From VRUE01 sp036406595 (lineage in GTDB: Bacteria > Actinomycetota > Thermoleophilia > Solirubrobacterales > 70-9), in the NCBI GenBank assembly GCA_036406595.1, contig DASXAR010000087.1, positions 1-64,000 on the forward strand: a stretch of DNA of 64,000 nucleotides, written 5' to 3'. Under the pieces are notes generated by a model. The model had not been told where the DNA came from. It saw only the letters and a program-made list of their open reading frames with translations, and searched no databases. The position numbers were made by a program, and so were the translations under genes. This document shows, one piece after another, positions 32,471 through 41,551 of this stretch. Positions within the stretch are counted from its first letter, which is position 1, and each line of letters starts with the position of its first letter.

Positions 32471-33298
32471 ATGCCGGGGTCGCTGATCGTCTGCCCGACC
32501 CCGATCGGAAACCTCGACGACATCACGATCCGGGTGCGCGACGCGCTCGTCTCCGCCGACTACCTCGCCTGCGAGGACACGCGCCGAACCGGCACCCTGC
32601 TCGACAGGCTGGGGATCCGGCCGGCTCCGCCCCTGGTGTCGGTGCACGAGGGCAACGAAGCGGCGCGCGCCCTCGAGCTGGCCCAGCGGATCGAGCGCGG
32701 CGACAGCGTGGCCCTCGTCTCCGACGCAGGCATGCCCGCGGTCTCGGATCCTGGTTTCCGGCTGATCCGCCGCTGCATCGAACGCAACCTCGAGGTCACC
32801 GTGCTCCCGGGGGCATCCGTGGTGCCCGTGGCTCTGGTCGTCTCGGGGCTGCCCACCGACCGCTTCCTCTTCGAGGGATTTCTGCCGAAGCGCGCCGGCG
32901 AGCTGGAGCGCGTGCTGCGCTCCGCCGAGACGGTCGTCGCCTTCGAGTCTCCCCGGCGCATCGGCGACTCGCTCGCGGCCCTCGCTGCGATCGCCCCCGA
33001 CCGGCCCGCCGCGGTCTGCCGGGAGCTGACCAAGATGCACGAGGAGGTCTCCCGTGGCACCCTCGGCGAACTCGCCCGCCGCTACCGCGGCGAGGTGAAG
33101 GGCGAGATCGTGCTCGTGATCGGCGCCGCCTCCTCCGAGGACCACGACAAGGACGTCGGATTCGCGGTCGACGCACTCCGCCACCTGGTCCAGTCCGGCG
33201 CCCGCCCGCGCGCCGCCGCCAGCGTCGTCGCAGCGCTGACCGGCACCCGCGCCAACGACCTATACCGCGCGCTGACCGGCCGGGAGCCGCGCAGATAG
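32471..33298 (+). CDS. rsmI: 16S rRNA (cytidine-1402-2'-O)-methyltransferase
   Basis: The 275-residue SAM-dependent tetrapyrrole-methylase-fold enzyme 2'-O-methylates C1402 in the decoding centre. It shows LIVCPTPIGNLDDITIRVRD, LACEDTRRTGTLLDRLGI, ALVSDAGMPAVSDPGFRLIR and LPTDRFLFEGFLPKRAGE, all family hallmarks. The C-terminal extension (residues 215-275) fits RsmI. The ATG abuts the upstream stop. The neighbouring metG gives a translation-related context. Confidence 0.95.
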   Translation: MPGSLIVCPTPIGNLDDITIRVRDALVSADYLACEDTRRTGTLLDRLGIRPAPPLVSVHEGNEAARALELAQRIERGDSVALVSDAGMPAVSDPGFRLIRRCIERNLEVTVLPGASVVPVALVVSGLPTDRFLFEGFLPKRAGELERVLRSAETVVAFESPRRIGDSLAALAAIAPDRPAAVCRELTKMHEEVSRGTLGELARRYRGEVKGEIVLVIGAASSEDHDKDVGFAVDALRHLVQSGARPRAAASVVAALTGTRANDLYRALTGREPRR

Positions 33299-33321
33299 CG
33301 GTCGGTTAGCCTGGCTGGCCC

Positions 33322-34827
33322 TTGAGCTTCTACGTCACGACCCCCATCTACTACGTCAACGCCGAGCCCCACCTCGGCCATGCCTACTCGACGATGGCCG
33401 CCGACGTGCTGGCGCGCCACATGCGCCAGCGGGGAGAGGAGGTCTTCTTCCTGACCGGCACCGACGAGCACGGCGAGCCGATCGAGACGGCGGCCGAACG
33501 AGAGGGGATATCGCCGCAGGAGCTGGCCGACCGCAATGCCGCGAAGTTCCGCGAGCTGATGCCGATCATCGATGCCACGAACGACTTCTTCATCCGCACC
33601 TCGGACCCCCGCCACGCGGAGAAGGTGGCGGAGATCATGCAGCGCGTCTACGACAACGGCTGGGTCTCGAAGGGCGTCTACGAAGGCTGGTACTGCCCCC
33701 GTTGCGCCGACTTCAAAACGGAGCGGGAGCTCGGGCCCGGCCAGACCTGCCCGATCCACGAAATCGTCCTCGAGCGCGAGCGCGAGGAGAACTGGTTCTT
33801 TCGGCTCTCGGCCTTCCAGGCGCAGCTCGAAGGCCTCTACGAGGAACGCCCGGATTTCGTCGTCCCGGAGTTCCGCCGCAACGAGGCGGTCTCCTTCATC
33901 AGGCAGGGGCTGGAGGATGTCTCGCTCTCGCGGCCGAAACTCAAATGGGGCATGCGACTCCCGTGGGACCCCGAGCAGCGGATGTACGTGTGGTTCGACG
34001 CGCTTCTCAACTACGTCACAGCCCTCACCTTCGCCGATGACGGAGCGGACCTGACCGATCGCTTCTGGCCCGCCAACCTGCACGTGATGGCGAAGGACAT
34101 CCTCAAGTTCCACGCCGTCATCTGGCCCGCGCTGCTCTGGGCCGCCGACCTCGAGCCGCCCCGCCGGATGGCGATCCACGGCTTCCTGCTGATGGGCGAG
34201 AAAAAGATGTCGAAGTCCCTCGGCAACGTGCTCGACCCGTTCGAGGTGATCGACCGCTTCGGCGCCGACGCGCTGCGCTTCTACTGCTTCCGCGAGGTCA
34301 GCTTCGGCCAGGACGGATCGATCTCGACCGCCGGCTTCGAGGCCCGCTACGAGACAGAGCTGGCGAACGACTACGGCAACCTGGCCAGCCGCGTGCTGGC
34401 GATGGTGGAGCGCTACCGCGACGGGGTCATTCCCGAGGCGGCGGTGGACGCGGTGCTCGGCGAGGATTTCGAAGGGGCGCTGGAGCGTTTCTGCGAGCTG
34501 CTCGACAGGGCGGAGCTGACCCAGGCGCTCGAGGAGGCATGGCGCCTGGTTCGCCGCCTCAACCGCTATGTCGAGGAGACCCGGCCGTGGGAGCTGGCGA
34601 AGGACGAGGCCGATCCCGAGCGGCTCGACGAGGTCCTCTACAACCTCGCCGAGGGACTGCGGGTGACGACGCTGATGCTGGTGCCGTACCTGCCGCAGGC
34701 CGCCGACCGGCTGCTCAGCACGCTTGGCGAAGAAGCCCGCAGCCTCGCCGAGCTGGGGTCGCGTCCGGGGGGCCAGCGGACCGAGCGCCTCGGGCCCCTG
34801 TTCCCGAAGATCGAGGCTGAGGTCTAG
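33322..34827 (+). CDS. metG: methionyl-tRNA synthetase
   Basis: The 501-residue class I synthetase charges tRNA-Met and initiator tRNA. It has the HIGH-type motif in YYVNAEPHLGHAYSTM, a zinc-knuckle region (WYCPRCADFKTERELGPGQT), WFDALLNYVTALTF and the KMSKS loop in GEKKMSKSLGNVLDP. The short form lacks the C-terminal tRNA-binding dimer domain. The start codon is a TTG at 33322 (MSFYVTTPIYYVN), fixed by the conserved N-terminus. Its TAG overlaps by three bases the TAG of the convergent oxidase gene. Confidence 0.96.
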   Translation: MSFYVTTPIYYVNAEPHLGHAYSTMAADVLARHMRQRGEEVFFLTGTDEHGEPIETAAEREGISPQELADRNAAKFRELMPIIDATNDFFIRTSDPRHAEKVAEIMQRVYDNGWVSKGVYEGWYCPRCADFKTERELGPGQTCPIHEIVLEREREENWFFRLSAFQAQLEGLYEERPDFVVPEFRRNEAVSFIRQGLEDVSLSRPKLKWGMRLPWDPEQRMYVWFDALLNYVTALTFADDGADLTDRFWPANLHVMAKDILKFHAVIWPALLWAADLEPPRRMAIHGFLLMGEKKMSKSLGNVLDPFEVIDRFGADALRFYCFREVSFGQDGSISTAGFEARYETELANDYGNLASRVLAMVERYRDGVIPEAAVDAVLGEDFEGALERFCELLDRAELTQALEEAWRLVRRLNRYVEETRPWELAKDEADPERLDEVLYNLAEGLRVTTLMLVPYLPQAADRLLSTLGEEARSLAELGSRPGGQRTERLGPLFPKIEAEV

Positions 34828-35981
34828 GCGAGGGCCTCCAGCCCCAGCTGCTCGGGCCGCTTATAGCCGCAGAGCGCCATCGTCAGGTCGAACTCGCCGA
34901 GCACGGCTCTGACCACCGCCTCCACCCCGGCCTGACCGGCGAGCGCGAGGCCCCAGAGGTAGGGGCGGCCGAGGAGCACCGCGTCGGCGCCCAGCGCGAG
35001 CGCCTTCAGCACGTCTGCGCCTCCCCTGATGCCGCTGTCGAAGAGGATCGCCGTCTCGCCTCCGACCGCCGCGGCGATCGGCGCCAGGGCGTCGAGTGAG
35101 CCGATCGCGCCGCCCACCTGCCGGCCGCCGTGGTTGGAGACGACGATCCCGTCGAGGCCGCGCCGGACGGCCTCGCGCGCGTCGTCAGGGTGCTGGATGC
35201 CCTTGAGGAGGATCGGCAACGAGGTGATCTCGCGCAGCGTTCCGAGGTCATCCCAGGTCAGCGACGGCTCCGAGATCACACTCAGGTAGCGGGCGGTTGC
35301 GGCCCCGAGGTCCTCCTCGGGCGTCCGCTCCAGGCCTTCGCGAAAGACCGGGTCCTGGAGGTAGTTGGCGTTGCCCATCCCTTCCAGGAAGGGCAGCCTG
35401 GCCTGCTGAAGGTCACGGGGCTTCCAGCCGGGCAGAAAGGCATCGACGGTGAGGACGATCGCTTCGTAGCCGGCCGCCTCGGCGCGACCGACGAGGCTCT
35501 CGAGCAGGCGGCGATCGTTCGGCCAGTAGAGCTGGAACCAGCGAGTCGCATCGGGGCCTCCCGCCTCGGCGATCTGCTCCAGCGTGAAGTGGGACGCGGT
35601 GCTGGCGACGATCGGCACCCCGACGGCCGCCGCAGCTCGCGCCGTCGCCAACTCTCCGTCCTCGTGGACGATCTTCTGCACGCCGATCGGCGCCAGCAGC
35701 AGGGGCGCCGGCATCGCGGTGCCGAGGACCGTCGTCGAAAGGTCGCGCTCGCCGACGTCGCGCAGCATGCGGGGCACGATGCGGCGGCGGCGGAAGGCCT
35801 CGCGGTTGGCGGTCATGGTGCCCTCGCCCCCGGCGCCCGCGAAGACGTAGTTGGCGGCCCAGTCCTCCATCGCCTCCTCGGCGCGGCGCTCGAGCTCCTC
35901 GATCGAAACCGGAACCGGCGAGGCCTCCCCGCTCAGCCCGCGCGCGTAGATCTCCTGGTAATAGGAGGCAAAGTCGGTCAT
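34824..35981 (-). CDS. FMN-dependent alpha-hydroxy acid oxidase (lactate 2-monooxygenase-like)
   Basis: This 385-residue TIM-barrel flavoenzyme oxidises L-2-hydroxy acids. FMN and substrate motifs are PLLLAPIGVQKIVHEDGE, PILLKGIQHPDDAREAV, VSNHGGRQVGGAIGSLDALA (active-site histidine and arginine) and LFDSGIRGGADVLKALALGA. The N-terminus (FASYYQEIYARGLSG) resembles actinobacterial lactate 2-monooxygenases, but the substrate is not certain; a mycofactocin-linked oxidase is another option. It is divergent from tatD with 36 bases between starts, and its stop overlaps that of metG. Confidence 0.85.
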   Translation of the reverse strand: MTDFASYYQEIYARGLSGEASPVPVSIEELERRAEEAMEDWAANYVFAGAGGEGTMTANREAFRRRRIVPRMLRDVGERDLSTTVLGTAMPAPLLLAPIGVQKIVHEDGELATARAAAAVGVPIVASTASHFTLEQIAEAGGPDATRWFQLYWPNDRRLLESLVGRAEAAGYEAIVLTVDAFLPGWKPRDLQQARLPFLEGMGNANYLQDPVFREGLERTPEEDLGAATARYLSVISEPSLTWDDLGTLREITSLPILLKGIQHPDDAREAVRRGLDGIVVSNHGGRQVGGAIGSLDALAPIAAAVGGETAILFDSGIRGGADVLKALALGADAVLLGRPYLWGLALAGQAGVEAVVRAVLGEFDLTMALCGYKRPEQLGLEALA

Positions 35982-36017
35982 GCGGCGCGAAGGCTATTCG
36001 AGCCTAGACTCCCCGAC

Positions 36018-36785
36018 GTGATCGACTCGCACACCCACCTCTTCCTCTGCGAGCGCCCGGAGGAGGACCTCGTCGCAGACGCTGCCTCCGCGGGCGTGAG
36101 GCGGATGCTCAACGTCGGCCTCGACGACGAGACGAACGCACGCGCGATCGCCGCCGCCGAGCGCCATCCCGAGGTCTTCGCGACGGTCGGCCGGCACCCG
36201 ACCTCGGCCGCGGGCTTTGACGACGGGGACGCCGAGGCGATCGCCGACCTGGCCGGGCACGAGATGGTGCGGGCGATAGGGGAGACCGGGATCGACTATT
36301 ACCGGGACACCGCGGGTCCCGCCGACCAGCGCCGTGCCCTCGTCGCGCAGGCCGAGATCGCCCGCGAGCGCTCGCTCCCGATCGTCATCCATGCCCGCGA
36401 CCCGGACGGCGAGACGGCCGCGACCGACGACGTCTTCGAGATTCTCGACGCGGAGGCGGGCGGGTGTCCGGTGATCCTCCACTGCTTTCTGGCACCGTGG
36501 CGGCTCGAGGACGCGATCGACCGCGGCTGGCACTGCTCGTTCTCGGGGATCGTCACCTACGCGGCCTCCGACGATCTGCGCGAGGCGGCGGCGAGGCTGC
36601 CCGACGAGCTGCTGCTGGTCGAGACGGATGCGCCGTACCTGACGCCGAAGGCCGTTGGGAGCGGTGCGAACGAGCCTGCGCACGTCGTGGCGACGGCCGA
36701 GGTCGTCGCCGAGGTCCGCGGGGTGGCCTACGAGGAGCTCGAGCGGGTGGTCGAGGCCAACGCGCGCGACCTCTTCGGCTGGTAG
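36018..36785 (+). CDS. tatD: TatD family metal-dependent hydrolase
   Basis: This 255-residue TIM-barrel metal hydrolase carries the expected metal ligands: DSHTHL, IGETGIDYY, VIHARD, LHCFLA and ETDAPYLTP. TatD proteins have 3'-exonuclease/DNase activity and are linked to DNA repair and quality control. The start is GTG 36018; the open frame extends further upstream but homology begins at IDSHTHLFLCE. It is followed after 5 bases by rsmA, the classical tatD-rsmA-ispE order of actinobacteria. Confidence 0.93.
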   Translation: MIDSHTHLFLCERPEEDLVADAASAGVRRMLNVGLDDETNARAIAAAERHPEVFATVGRHPTSAAGFDDGDAEAIADLAGHEMVRAIGETGIDYYRDTAGPADQRRALVAQAEIARERSLPIVIHARDPDGETAATDDVFEILDAEAGGCPVILHCFLAPWRLEDAIDRGWHCSFSGIVTYAASDDLREAAARLPDELLLVETDAPYLTPKAVGSGANEPAHVVATAEVVAEVRGVAYEELERVVEANARDLFGW

Positions 36786-36790
36786 TAGCG

Positions 36791-37555
36791 ATGGTCAGGC
36801 TGGGCCAGAACTTCCTCGCAGACCCCAACCTGCTCGACGCGATCGTCCGCGACGCCGAGCTCGTGGAGACCGAGGTGGTGCTCGAGGTCGGCCCCGGGGA
36901 GGGGGTGCTGACGGAGCGCCTTGCAGCGACCGTCTCGCACGTTCACGCGATCGAGCTCGATAGGAGCCTCGAGCCGGTGCTAACCGGGATCGCGGCGGAG
37001 GCCAACGTCGAGCTCCACTGGGCCGACGCGATCAAGGTCGACCTCGGCGCCCTCGAGCCGGCACCGACCGCGGTCGTCGCCAACCTTCCCTACTCGATCG
37101 CGACGCCGCTGATCCTGCAATCGATCGAGCAGCTGCCGTCGGTGGAGCGATGGACGGTGATGGTTCAGCGCGAGATCGCCGACCGGCTCCGCTCCGCCCC
37201 GGGCGGCCGCGCCTACGGCGCGCCGAGCGTGCTCGCTCAGTTCGCCTGCGAGGTGAGCCTGCTGCGCACCGTCGACCCGGCGGTGTTCCGGCCGCGGCCG
37301 CGGGTCGAGTCGGCCATTCTGCGACTGCGGCGCACCGGCCCGGCCGCCGACGCCGAGACCCGGACGCTCGTGCGGGCCGCCTTCGCGCACCGGCGCAAGT
37401 CGCTCGCCCGCTCGCTCGAGCTGAGCAGGCCCGGAACGCTGGAGCTTTCCCAGGCCGCGCTGGCCGAGCTGGGACTGCCCGTGGATGCCCGCGCCGAGGC
37501 GCTCGCGCCGGAGGAGTTCGCCGCCCTGGCGGCGAAGCTCTCCCCGGGCGGCTGA
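36791..37555 (+). CDS. rsmA: 16S rRNA (adenine-1518/1519-N6)-dimethyltransferase
   Basis: The 254-residue enzyme (KsgA) dimethylates two adenines in the 3' terminal helix of 16S rRNA. It has GQNFLADPNLLDAIV at the N-terminus, the SAM motif EVGPGEGVLTERLA, and the catalytic motif VVANLPYSIATPLIL (NLPY). The C-terminal part includes FRPRPRVESAILRLRR and FAHRRKSLARSLEL. ATG at 36791. Its stop is followed after 8 bases by ispE, so it is probably cotranscribed with tatD and ispE. Confidence 0.96.
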   Translation: MVRLGQNFLADPNLLDAIVRDAELVETEVVLEVGPGEGVLTERLAATVSHVHAIELDRSLEPVLTGIAAEANVELHWADAIKVDLGALEPAPTAVVANLPYSIATPLILQSIEQLPSVERWTVMVQREIADRLRSAPGGRAYGAPSVLAQFACEVSLLRTVDPAVFRPRPRVESAILRLRRTGPAADAETRTLVRAAFAHRRKSLARSLELSRPGTLELSQAALAELGLPVDARAEALAPEEFAALAAKLSPGG

Positions 37556-37563
37556 TCGAATCG

Positions 37564-38403
37564 ATGCGGATCCAAGCGCCGGCGAAGATCAATCTCTGCC
37601 TCTTCCTGGGGCCGCCTCGCCGGGACGGCCGCCACTCGCTCTGCTCGCTGTTCGAGCCGCTCGCCCTTGCGGACCGGATCGAGGTGGCCGAGTCCGACCG
37701 AGACCGGGTGATCTGTCCGGGAGTGGTCGGTGAGAACCTTGCAGCGCGGGCGCTCGCCGCGCTGCGGGAGCGCGGATGGAAGCGGCCGCCGCTGCGGGTC
37801 GAGATCGCAAAGCGGATCCCGGTCGGGGCCGGGCTGGGCGGCGGCAGCGCCGACGCGGCGGCTGTCCTGCGCCTCGCCGCGGGCGAGGTGCCCGACATCG
37901 CGGAAATCGCCGCCGAGCTGGGAGCGGACGTGCCGTCGCAGCTGGTCCCGGCGCTCGCCCTGGTGAGCGGGGCCGGGGAGATCGTCGAGCGCCTGCCCGC
38001 ACCCACATCGCATGCCGTCGTTCTGCTGCCGGGCGGCGGTGGGCTCTCCACCCGTGACGTTTTCGCAGAGGCGGATCGCCTCGGTCTCGGTCGCCCGCGG
38101 GCCGAGCTCGACGCGATCGCCGCCCGGCTGCGGCAGGTGGCCGGCGAAGGCGCCTCGCCGCTCGACTACGCCACGGAGCTGGTCAACGACCTCGAGCCGG
38201 CCGCCCGCTCGCTGCGGCCGGATGTCGGCGAGGCGATGGACGCGCTCCGCCGGGCCGGCGCGCCCTTCGTCTTCCTCACCGGCTCGGGTCCGACCGTTTG
38301 CGGCCTCTTCGCCGACGAGGGGGCTGCTGCGGCCACCGCCGCGCAGCTCGGGCGCGATGACGCGATCGTCTGCGAAGCTGGCCGCGCTCCCGATGGAACT
38401 TAG
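37564..38403 (+). CDS. ispE: 4-diphosphocytidyl-2-C-methyl-D-erythritol kinase
   Basis: The 279-residue GHMP kinase catalyses the ATP-dependent step of the non-mevalonate isoprenoid pathway. It shows RIQAPAKINLCLFLG, the ATP-binding loop PVGAGLGGGSADAAAVLRLA, GADVPSQL and FLTGSGPTVCGLF. The final 11 bases overlap the start of the DedA-PAP2 fusion gene, so isoprenoid synthesis and a membrane lipid-phosphate enzyme are translationally linked. Confidence 0.95.
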   Translation: MRIQAPAKINLCLFLGPPRRDGRHSLCSLFEPLALADRIEVAESDRDRVICPGVVGENLAARALAALRERGWKRPPLRVEIAKRIPVGAGLGGGSADAAAVLRLAAGEVPDIAEIAAELGADVPSQLVPALALVSGAGEIVERLPAPTSHAVVLLPGGGGLSTRDVFAEADRLGLGRPRAELDAIAARLRQVAGEGASPLDYATELVNDLEPAARSLRPDVGEAMDALRRAGAPFVFLTGSGPTVCGLFADEGAAAATAAQLGRDDAIVCEAGRAPDGT

Positions 38404-39910
38404 AGTCCCCGAGGACCGCCGCCGTCGCCGCCTGCTGATCGCGGCCGTGGTCGTCGCGATCGCCGCCGGCTACTACCTGCTCAGCCGCGTCATACCCCAC
38501 GACGAACTCCAGCAGCTGCTGGAAGACGTCTCCGAAACGCTGGGTGCCTGGACCTATCTGCTGGTCGGCGTCTTCGCCTTTGCCGAGACCGGCGCCTTCG
38601 TCGGCCTCGTGGTCCCCGGCGAGACGGTGATGCTGCTGGGAGGGGCGGTCGCCGGCCAGGGCGTGATCGACCTCTATGTGCTGATCGCGATCGCCTGGTT
38701 CTCCGCCTGGCTCGGCGACACGACCAGCTTCTTCCTGGGCCGCCGTCTCGGCCGCGACTTCGTGATTCGCCACGGCCCGCGCTTCGGGATCAGCCACGAG
38801 CGCTTCGAAAAAGTCGAGGACTACTTCGGGCGGCACGGCGGCAAGACGATCTTCATCGGGCGCTTCATCAGCCTCGTGCGCGCCTTCGCGCCCTTCATCG
38901 CGGGCAGCTCCGGGATGCGCTACAGGGCCTTCGTCCCCTACAGCATTCTCGGCACCGGGCTGTGGGCGAGCGCCCACATCCTGATCGGTTACTTCTTCTC
39001 GCGCAGCATCGACAGCGCCGCAAAGTACGCGGGCCGCGGGGCCTTTCTGCTCGGCACGTTCATCGTCGTGGTGGTCGGCATCGTGGTGCTGGTCCGCCGC
39101 TTCCGGCTCGAGCGGAACCGCCGCGAGGCGGTCCGCTGGATGGAGGAGCACGCGCTGACCCGCTGGATGGTCCTGCTGGGGAGGCGCTTCCGGCCGGAGC
39201 TGCAGTTCCTCTGGGAGAGGGTCACGCCCGGAGGCACCTTCGGCCTCGAGTTCACCTCGCTGATGGCGACCCTCGCCGTCGCGAGCTTCGTGGTGGTCGC
39301 CTATACGGTCATCGTCGGCGGCGATCCCGGCCCGACGCCCGGGGACGAAACCGCGATGGAAATCGCCGAAAGCCTGCGGACCGGCTGGCTGGTCGACGTC
39401 GCGAAGGCGGTCACCCAGCTCGGCTCGGCGGCGGTCGTCCTCGCTCTCTCGACGCTGGCGGCGGTCCTGCTCGCGGCGCGGCGGCGCTGGCCGGAGCTGT
39501 GCGTGCTGGTCGCCGGGCTTGCGTTGACCTTCGCGGGGGTCCACATCCTCAAGGAGGCCGTTGACCGTCCCCGCCCAGGGCCGGGCCTGGTCGACGTCTC
39601 GGGCTCGTCGTTTCCGAGCGCGCACGCCGCCTACGCGACGTTTTACCTATGGCTCGCGGTGACGATGGTGATGCGCATCCGCCCCGGGATGGCGCGGGGG
39701 GCGTTGGTGGTAACGGCCGGCATCGCGCTCACCGCATTGATCGGCCTCTCCCGCGTCTATTTGGAGGTGCACTACATGAGCGACGTCAGCGCGGGCTGGG
39801 CGCTGGGCGCCGGCGCCTTCTCCCTGTGCGCGGCGATCTCCCTGATCATCACCACGGTGCGCCAGAATGACGGAGTTGCTCCCGCTCGCGCTGCAGAAGA
39901 TCGAGAATGA
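38393..39910 (+). CDS. DedA-family membrane protein fused to PAP2 phosphatase
   Basis: This 505-residue protein has two modules. Residues about 1-240 form a DedA/SNARE-associated domain (FAETGAFVGLVVPGETVMLL, GDTTSFFLGRRLGRDFV, GRFISLVRAFAPFIAG). Residues about 300-490 form a PAP2 lipid phosphatase with KEAVDRPRPGPG, SSFPSAHAAYATFY and SRVYLEVHYMSDVSAG. DedA proteins translocate undecaprenyl phosphate across the membrane, and PAP2 enzymes dephosphorylate undecaprenyl pyrophosphate, so the fusion could recycle the lipid carrier. It overlaps ispE by 11 bases. ATG 38393 begins MELRVPEDRRRRR. Confidence 0.87.
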   Translation: MELRVPEDRRRRRLLIAAVVVAIAAGYYLLSRVIPHDELQQLLEDVSETLGAWTYLLVGVFAFAETGAFVGLVVPGETVMLLGGAVAGQGVIDLYVLIAIAWFSAWLGDTTSFFLGRRLGRDFVIRHGPRFGISHERFEKVEDYFGRHGGKTIFIGRFISLVRAFAPFIAGSSGMRYRAFVPYSILGTGLWASAHILIGYFFSRSIDSAAKYAGRGAFLLGTFIVVVVGIVVLVRRFRLERNRREAVRWMEEHALTRWMVLLGRRFRPELQFLWERVTPGGTFGLEFTSLMATLAVASFVVVAYTVIVGGDPGPTPGDETAMEIAESLRTGWLVDVAKAVTQLGSAAVVLALSTLAAVLLAARRRWPELCVLVAGLALTFAGVHILKEAVDRPRPGPGLVDVSGSSFPSAHAAYATFYLWLAVTMVMRIRPGMARGALVVTAGIALTALIGLSRVYLEVHYMSDVSAGWALGAGAFSLCAAISLIITTVRQNDGVAPARAAEDRE

Positions 39911-40124
39911 GTACATCCTGTTCGGCGCTGCCGCGCTGATCAGCCTGATCGCCTTCGTCGGGCTGATCCTGGTGCCGGCCGTCGGTGCCTACGGGCGGCT
40001 CTGGGAGAAGGCGGTGGCGGGGGCGCTGTCTCTGATCGTCCTGCTTGCCCTGGTTCTGATCGGCTTCGTTGCAGGGCTTGCGATCGTCTACTACTACAAC
40101 GACCTCGCGCGCCTGTTCGGCTGA
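39867..40124 (+). CDS. small two-helix membrane protein
   Basis: This is an 85-residue protein with two hydrophobic helices (FGAAALISLIAFVGLILVPA and LSLIVLLALVLIGFVAGLAI) and short charged ends. Its start overlaps the DedA-PAP2 gene by 44 bases in another frame, which implies coupled translation. I do not recognise the family; similar small membrane proteins of unknown function are common next to cell-envelope genes. It may be an accessory subunit of the DedA-PAP2 protein. Confidence 0.65.
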   Translation: MTELLPLALQKIENEYILFGAAALISLIAFVGLILVPAVGAYGRLWEKAVAGALSLIVLLALVLIGFVAGLAIVYYYNDLARLFG

Positions 40125-40153
40125 AGTCCGCGCGGAGCGGGGATAATGCGCTC

Positions 40154-41392
40154 ATGGGCGCCAGCGCAAAGGGGCAGAAAAGCCCTGCAAAAGAGGCTGA
40201 TCCGGGCACGCTCGACGCGCTTTCGGACGCGGTCGAGTCGGGTGCGGGCCTGCCGGCCGTGGCCCGTGCCGCGGCACGCGTCCTCGAGGCCAGCGTGGCC
40301 CTGATCGATCGCTCCGGGGCGGTGCTCGCCGTCGCCGGAGCCTCGCCCGACCAGGAGCGGAAGCTGCTCGAGGGAGGCGAGCAGATCTCGACGGTCGCCC
40401 TGCGAGTCGCCGACGCGCCGGTGGGCGAGCTGCGCTACCGGTCGAAGGGCGACCCCGGCCCGGCGATCACCCGGATGGTGGCGACGCTGCTGGCGCTGGA
40501 GCTGGAGCGGTCCCGCTCGCCGGAGTGGGAGAGCGAGGAGGTGGCGGGAGCTTTCGTGTCGGCCGTCCTGGCCCGTGAGGTGACCGACCGCGGCGACATC
40601 GTGGCCCGCGCCGCCGAGGTCGGGTCCGAGCTGGAGAACGGAGCCGGGGTGGTGATCGTCCGGGCAGCGCCGCGCACCACCCAGACGGGCAAATGGCGCG
40701 AGCGGGTGCTGACCCTGGCGACGCGGACGCTGCGCTCGCTGGCGCCCGGAGCGCTCGCCAGCGCGGATGGGGGCGAGGCCGCCGCCGAGATCGCGGTGAT
40801 CGTCCCGGCCGGGGACGACGAGCGCCTCTCCAGGGCCGCCGCCGCGCTCTCCCGCGAGCTCGAGGGGGAGCTGCCGGGGTTCCATTTGACGATCGGCTGC
40901 AGCCGCCGCGCCGCCGACCCCGTCGACCTTTACCGGGCCGGCAACGAGGCGAGGTTGGCGGTCAACGTCGGCGAGGCCGAGGGCCGCGCGCTGCTCTCCT
41001 TCGAGGACACCGGTGCGTACCGCCTGCTGCTGCCGGCGATGAGCGATGACCCGGGCGAGCTGGAGAGCTTCTACGCCGAGACCGTCGAGCCGCTCTCCGC
41101 CTACGACGAGCAGTACGAGACGGAGCTGGTCGCGACGGTAGAGGCCTACCTCGACAACGACGGCAACGTGGCCGCCACCGCCAAACAGCTCTTCACCCAC
41201 CGCCACACCGTTCGCTACCGCCTCGAGCGGGTCCGGGAGCTGTGCGGTCACGACGTCTCGGCGACCGAGGGCCGCGAGAAGCTGAGCCTCGGCCTGAAAG
41301 CGATGCGCGTGCTCGGCATCGCCTCCCCCCGCGGCCCGGCGCTCGAACGCGGCGCCGAGGGTGGCAAGGTGCCGCGTAGCACTGAGGAGTGA
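40154..41392 (+). CDS. PucR/CdaR-type helix-turn-helix regulator
   Basis: This 412-residue protein has a GAF-like N-terminal segment (LEASVALIDRSGAVLAVAGA), a central GGDEF-like CdaR domain (LTIGCSRRAADPVDLYRAGN, EARLAVNVGEAEGRALLSFE) and the C-terminal PucR helix-turn-helix (DGNVAATAKQLFTHRHTVRY, RLERVRELCG). It is distinct from the PucR protein at 12415. It lies just upstream of the tRNA-Gln gene; no target genes are evident. Confidence 0.85.
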   Translation: MGASAKGQKSPAKEADPGTLDALSDAVESGAGLPAVARAAARVLEASVALIDRSGAVLAVAGASPDQERKLLEGGEQISTVALRVADAPVGELRYRSKGDPGPAITRMVATLLALELERSRSPEWESEEVAGAFVSAVLAREVTDRGDIVARAAEVGSELENGAGVVIVRAAPRTTQTGKWRERVLTLATRTLRSLAPGALASADGGEAAAEIAVIVPAGDDERLSRAAAALSRELEGELPGFHLTIGCSRRAADPVDLYRAGNEARLAVNVGEAEGRALLSFEDTGAYRLLLPAMSDDPGELESFYAETVEPLSAYDEQYETELVATVEAYLDNDGNVAATAKQLFTHRHTVRYRLERVRELCGHDVSATEGREKLSLGLKAMRVLGIASPRGPALERGAEGGKVPRSTEE

Positions 41393-41411
41393 CGTTAGTC
41401 TCAGTTTTGTT

Positions 41412-41483
41412 TGGGGAGTGGTGTAGCCGGTAGCACTCGTCACTTTGGATGACGCAGCCCCGGTTCGAGCCCGGGCTCCCCAG
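41412..41483 (+). tRNA. tRNA-Gln (UUG)
   Basis: This is a 72-base cloverleaf. The acceptor arms TGGGGAG (41412-41418) and CTCCCCA (41476-41482) pair completely and the discriminator is G. The anticodon stem CGTCA (41438-41442) pairs with TGACG (41450-41454) around loop CTTTGGA, anticodon TTG at 41445-41447. The T arm contains GGTTCGAGCCC. The U1-A72 pair is typical of tRNA-Gln. The 3' CCA is not encoded. It lies between a PucR gene and an HNH endonuclease gene; in related actinobacteria tRNA-Gln usually precedes glmU. Confidence 0.95.
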
Positions 41484-41537
41484 TATTTGCCGAGTGCCGC
41501 GTTAGGAATTCGAAAGGCGCTCCGTCCGCGTCTGGTG

Positions 41538-41551
41538 CGAACATATGTTCG
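41538..41551. promoter_or_regulatory. LexA (SOS) box upstream of HNH endonuclease
   Basis: CGAACATATGTTCG is a perfect 14-base palindrome that matches the LexA box of Gram-positive bacteria (CGAAC-N4-GTTCG) exactly. It abuts the ATG of the HNH gene, so LexA would block transcription or initiation of this gene until DNA damage. Confidence 0.8.
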
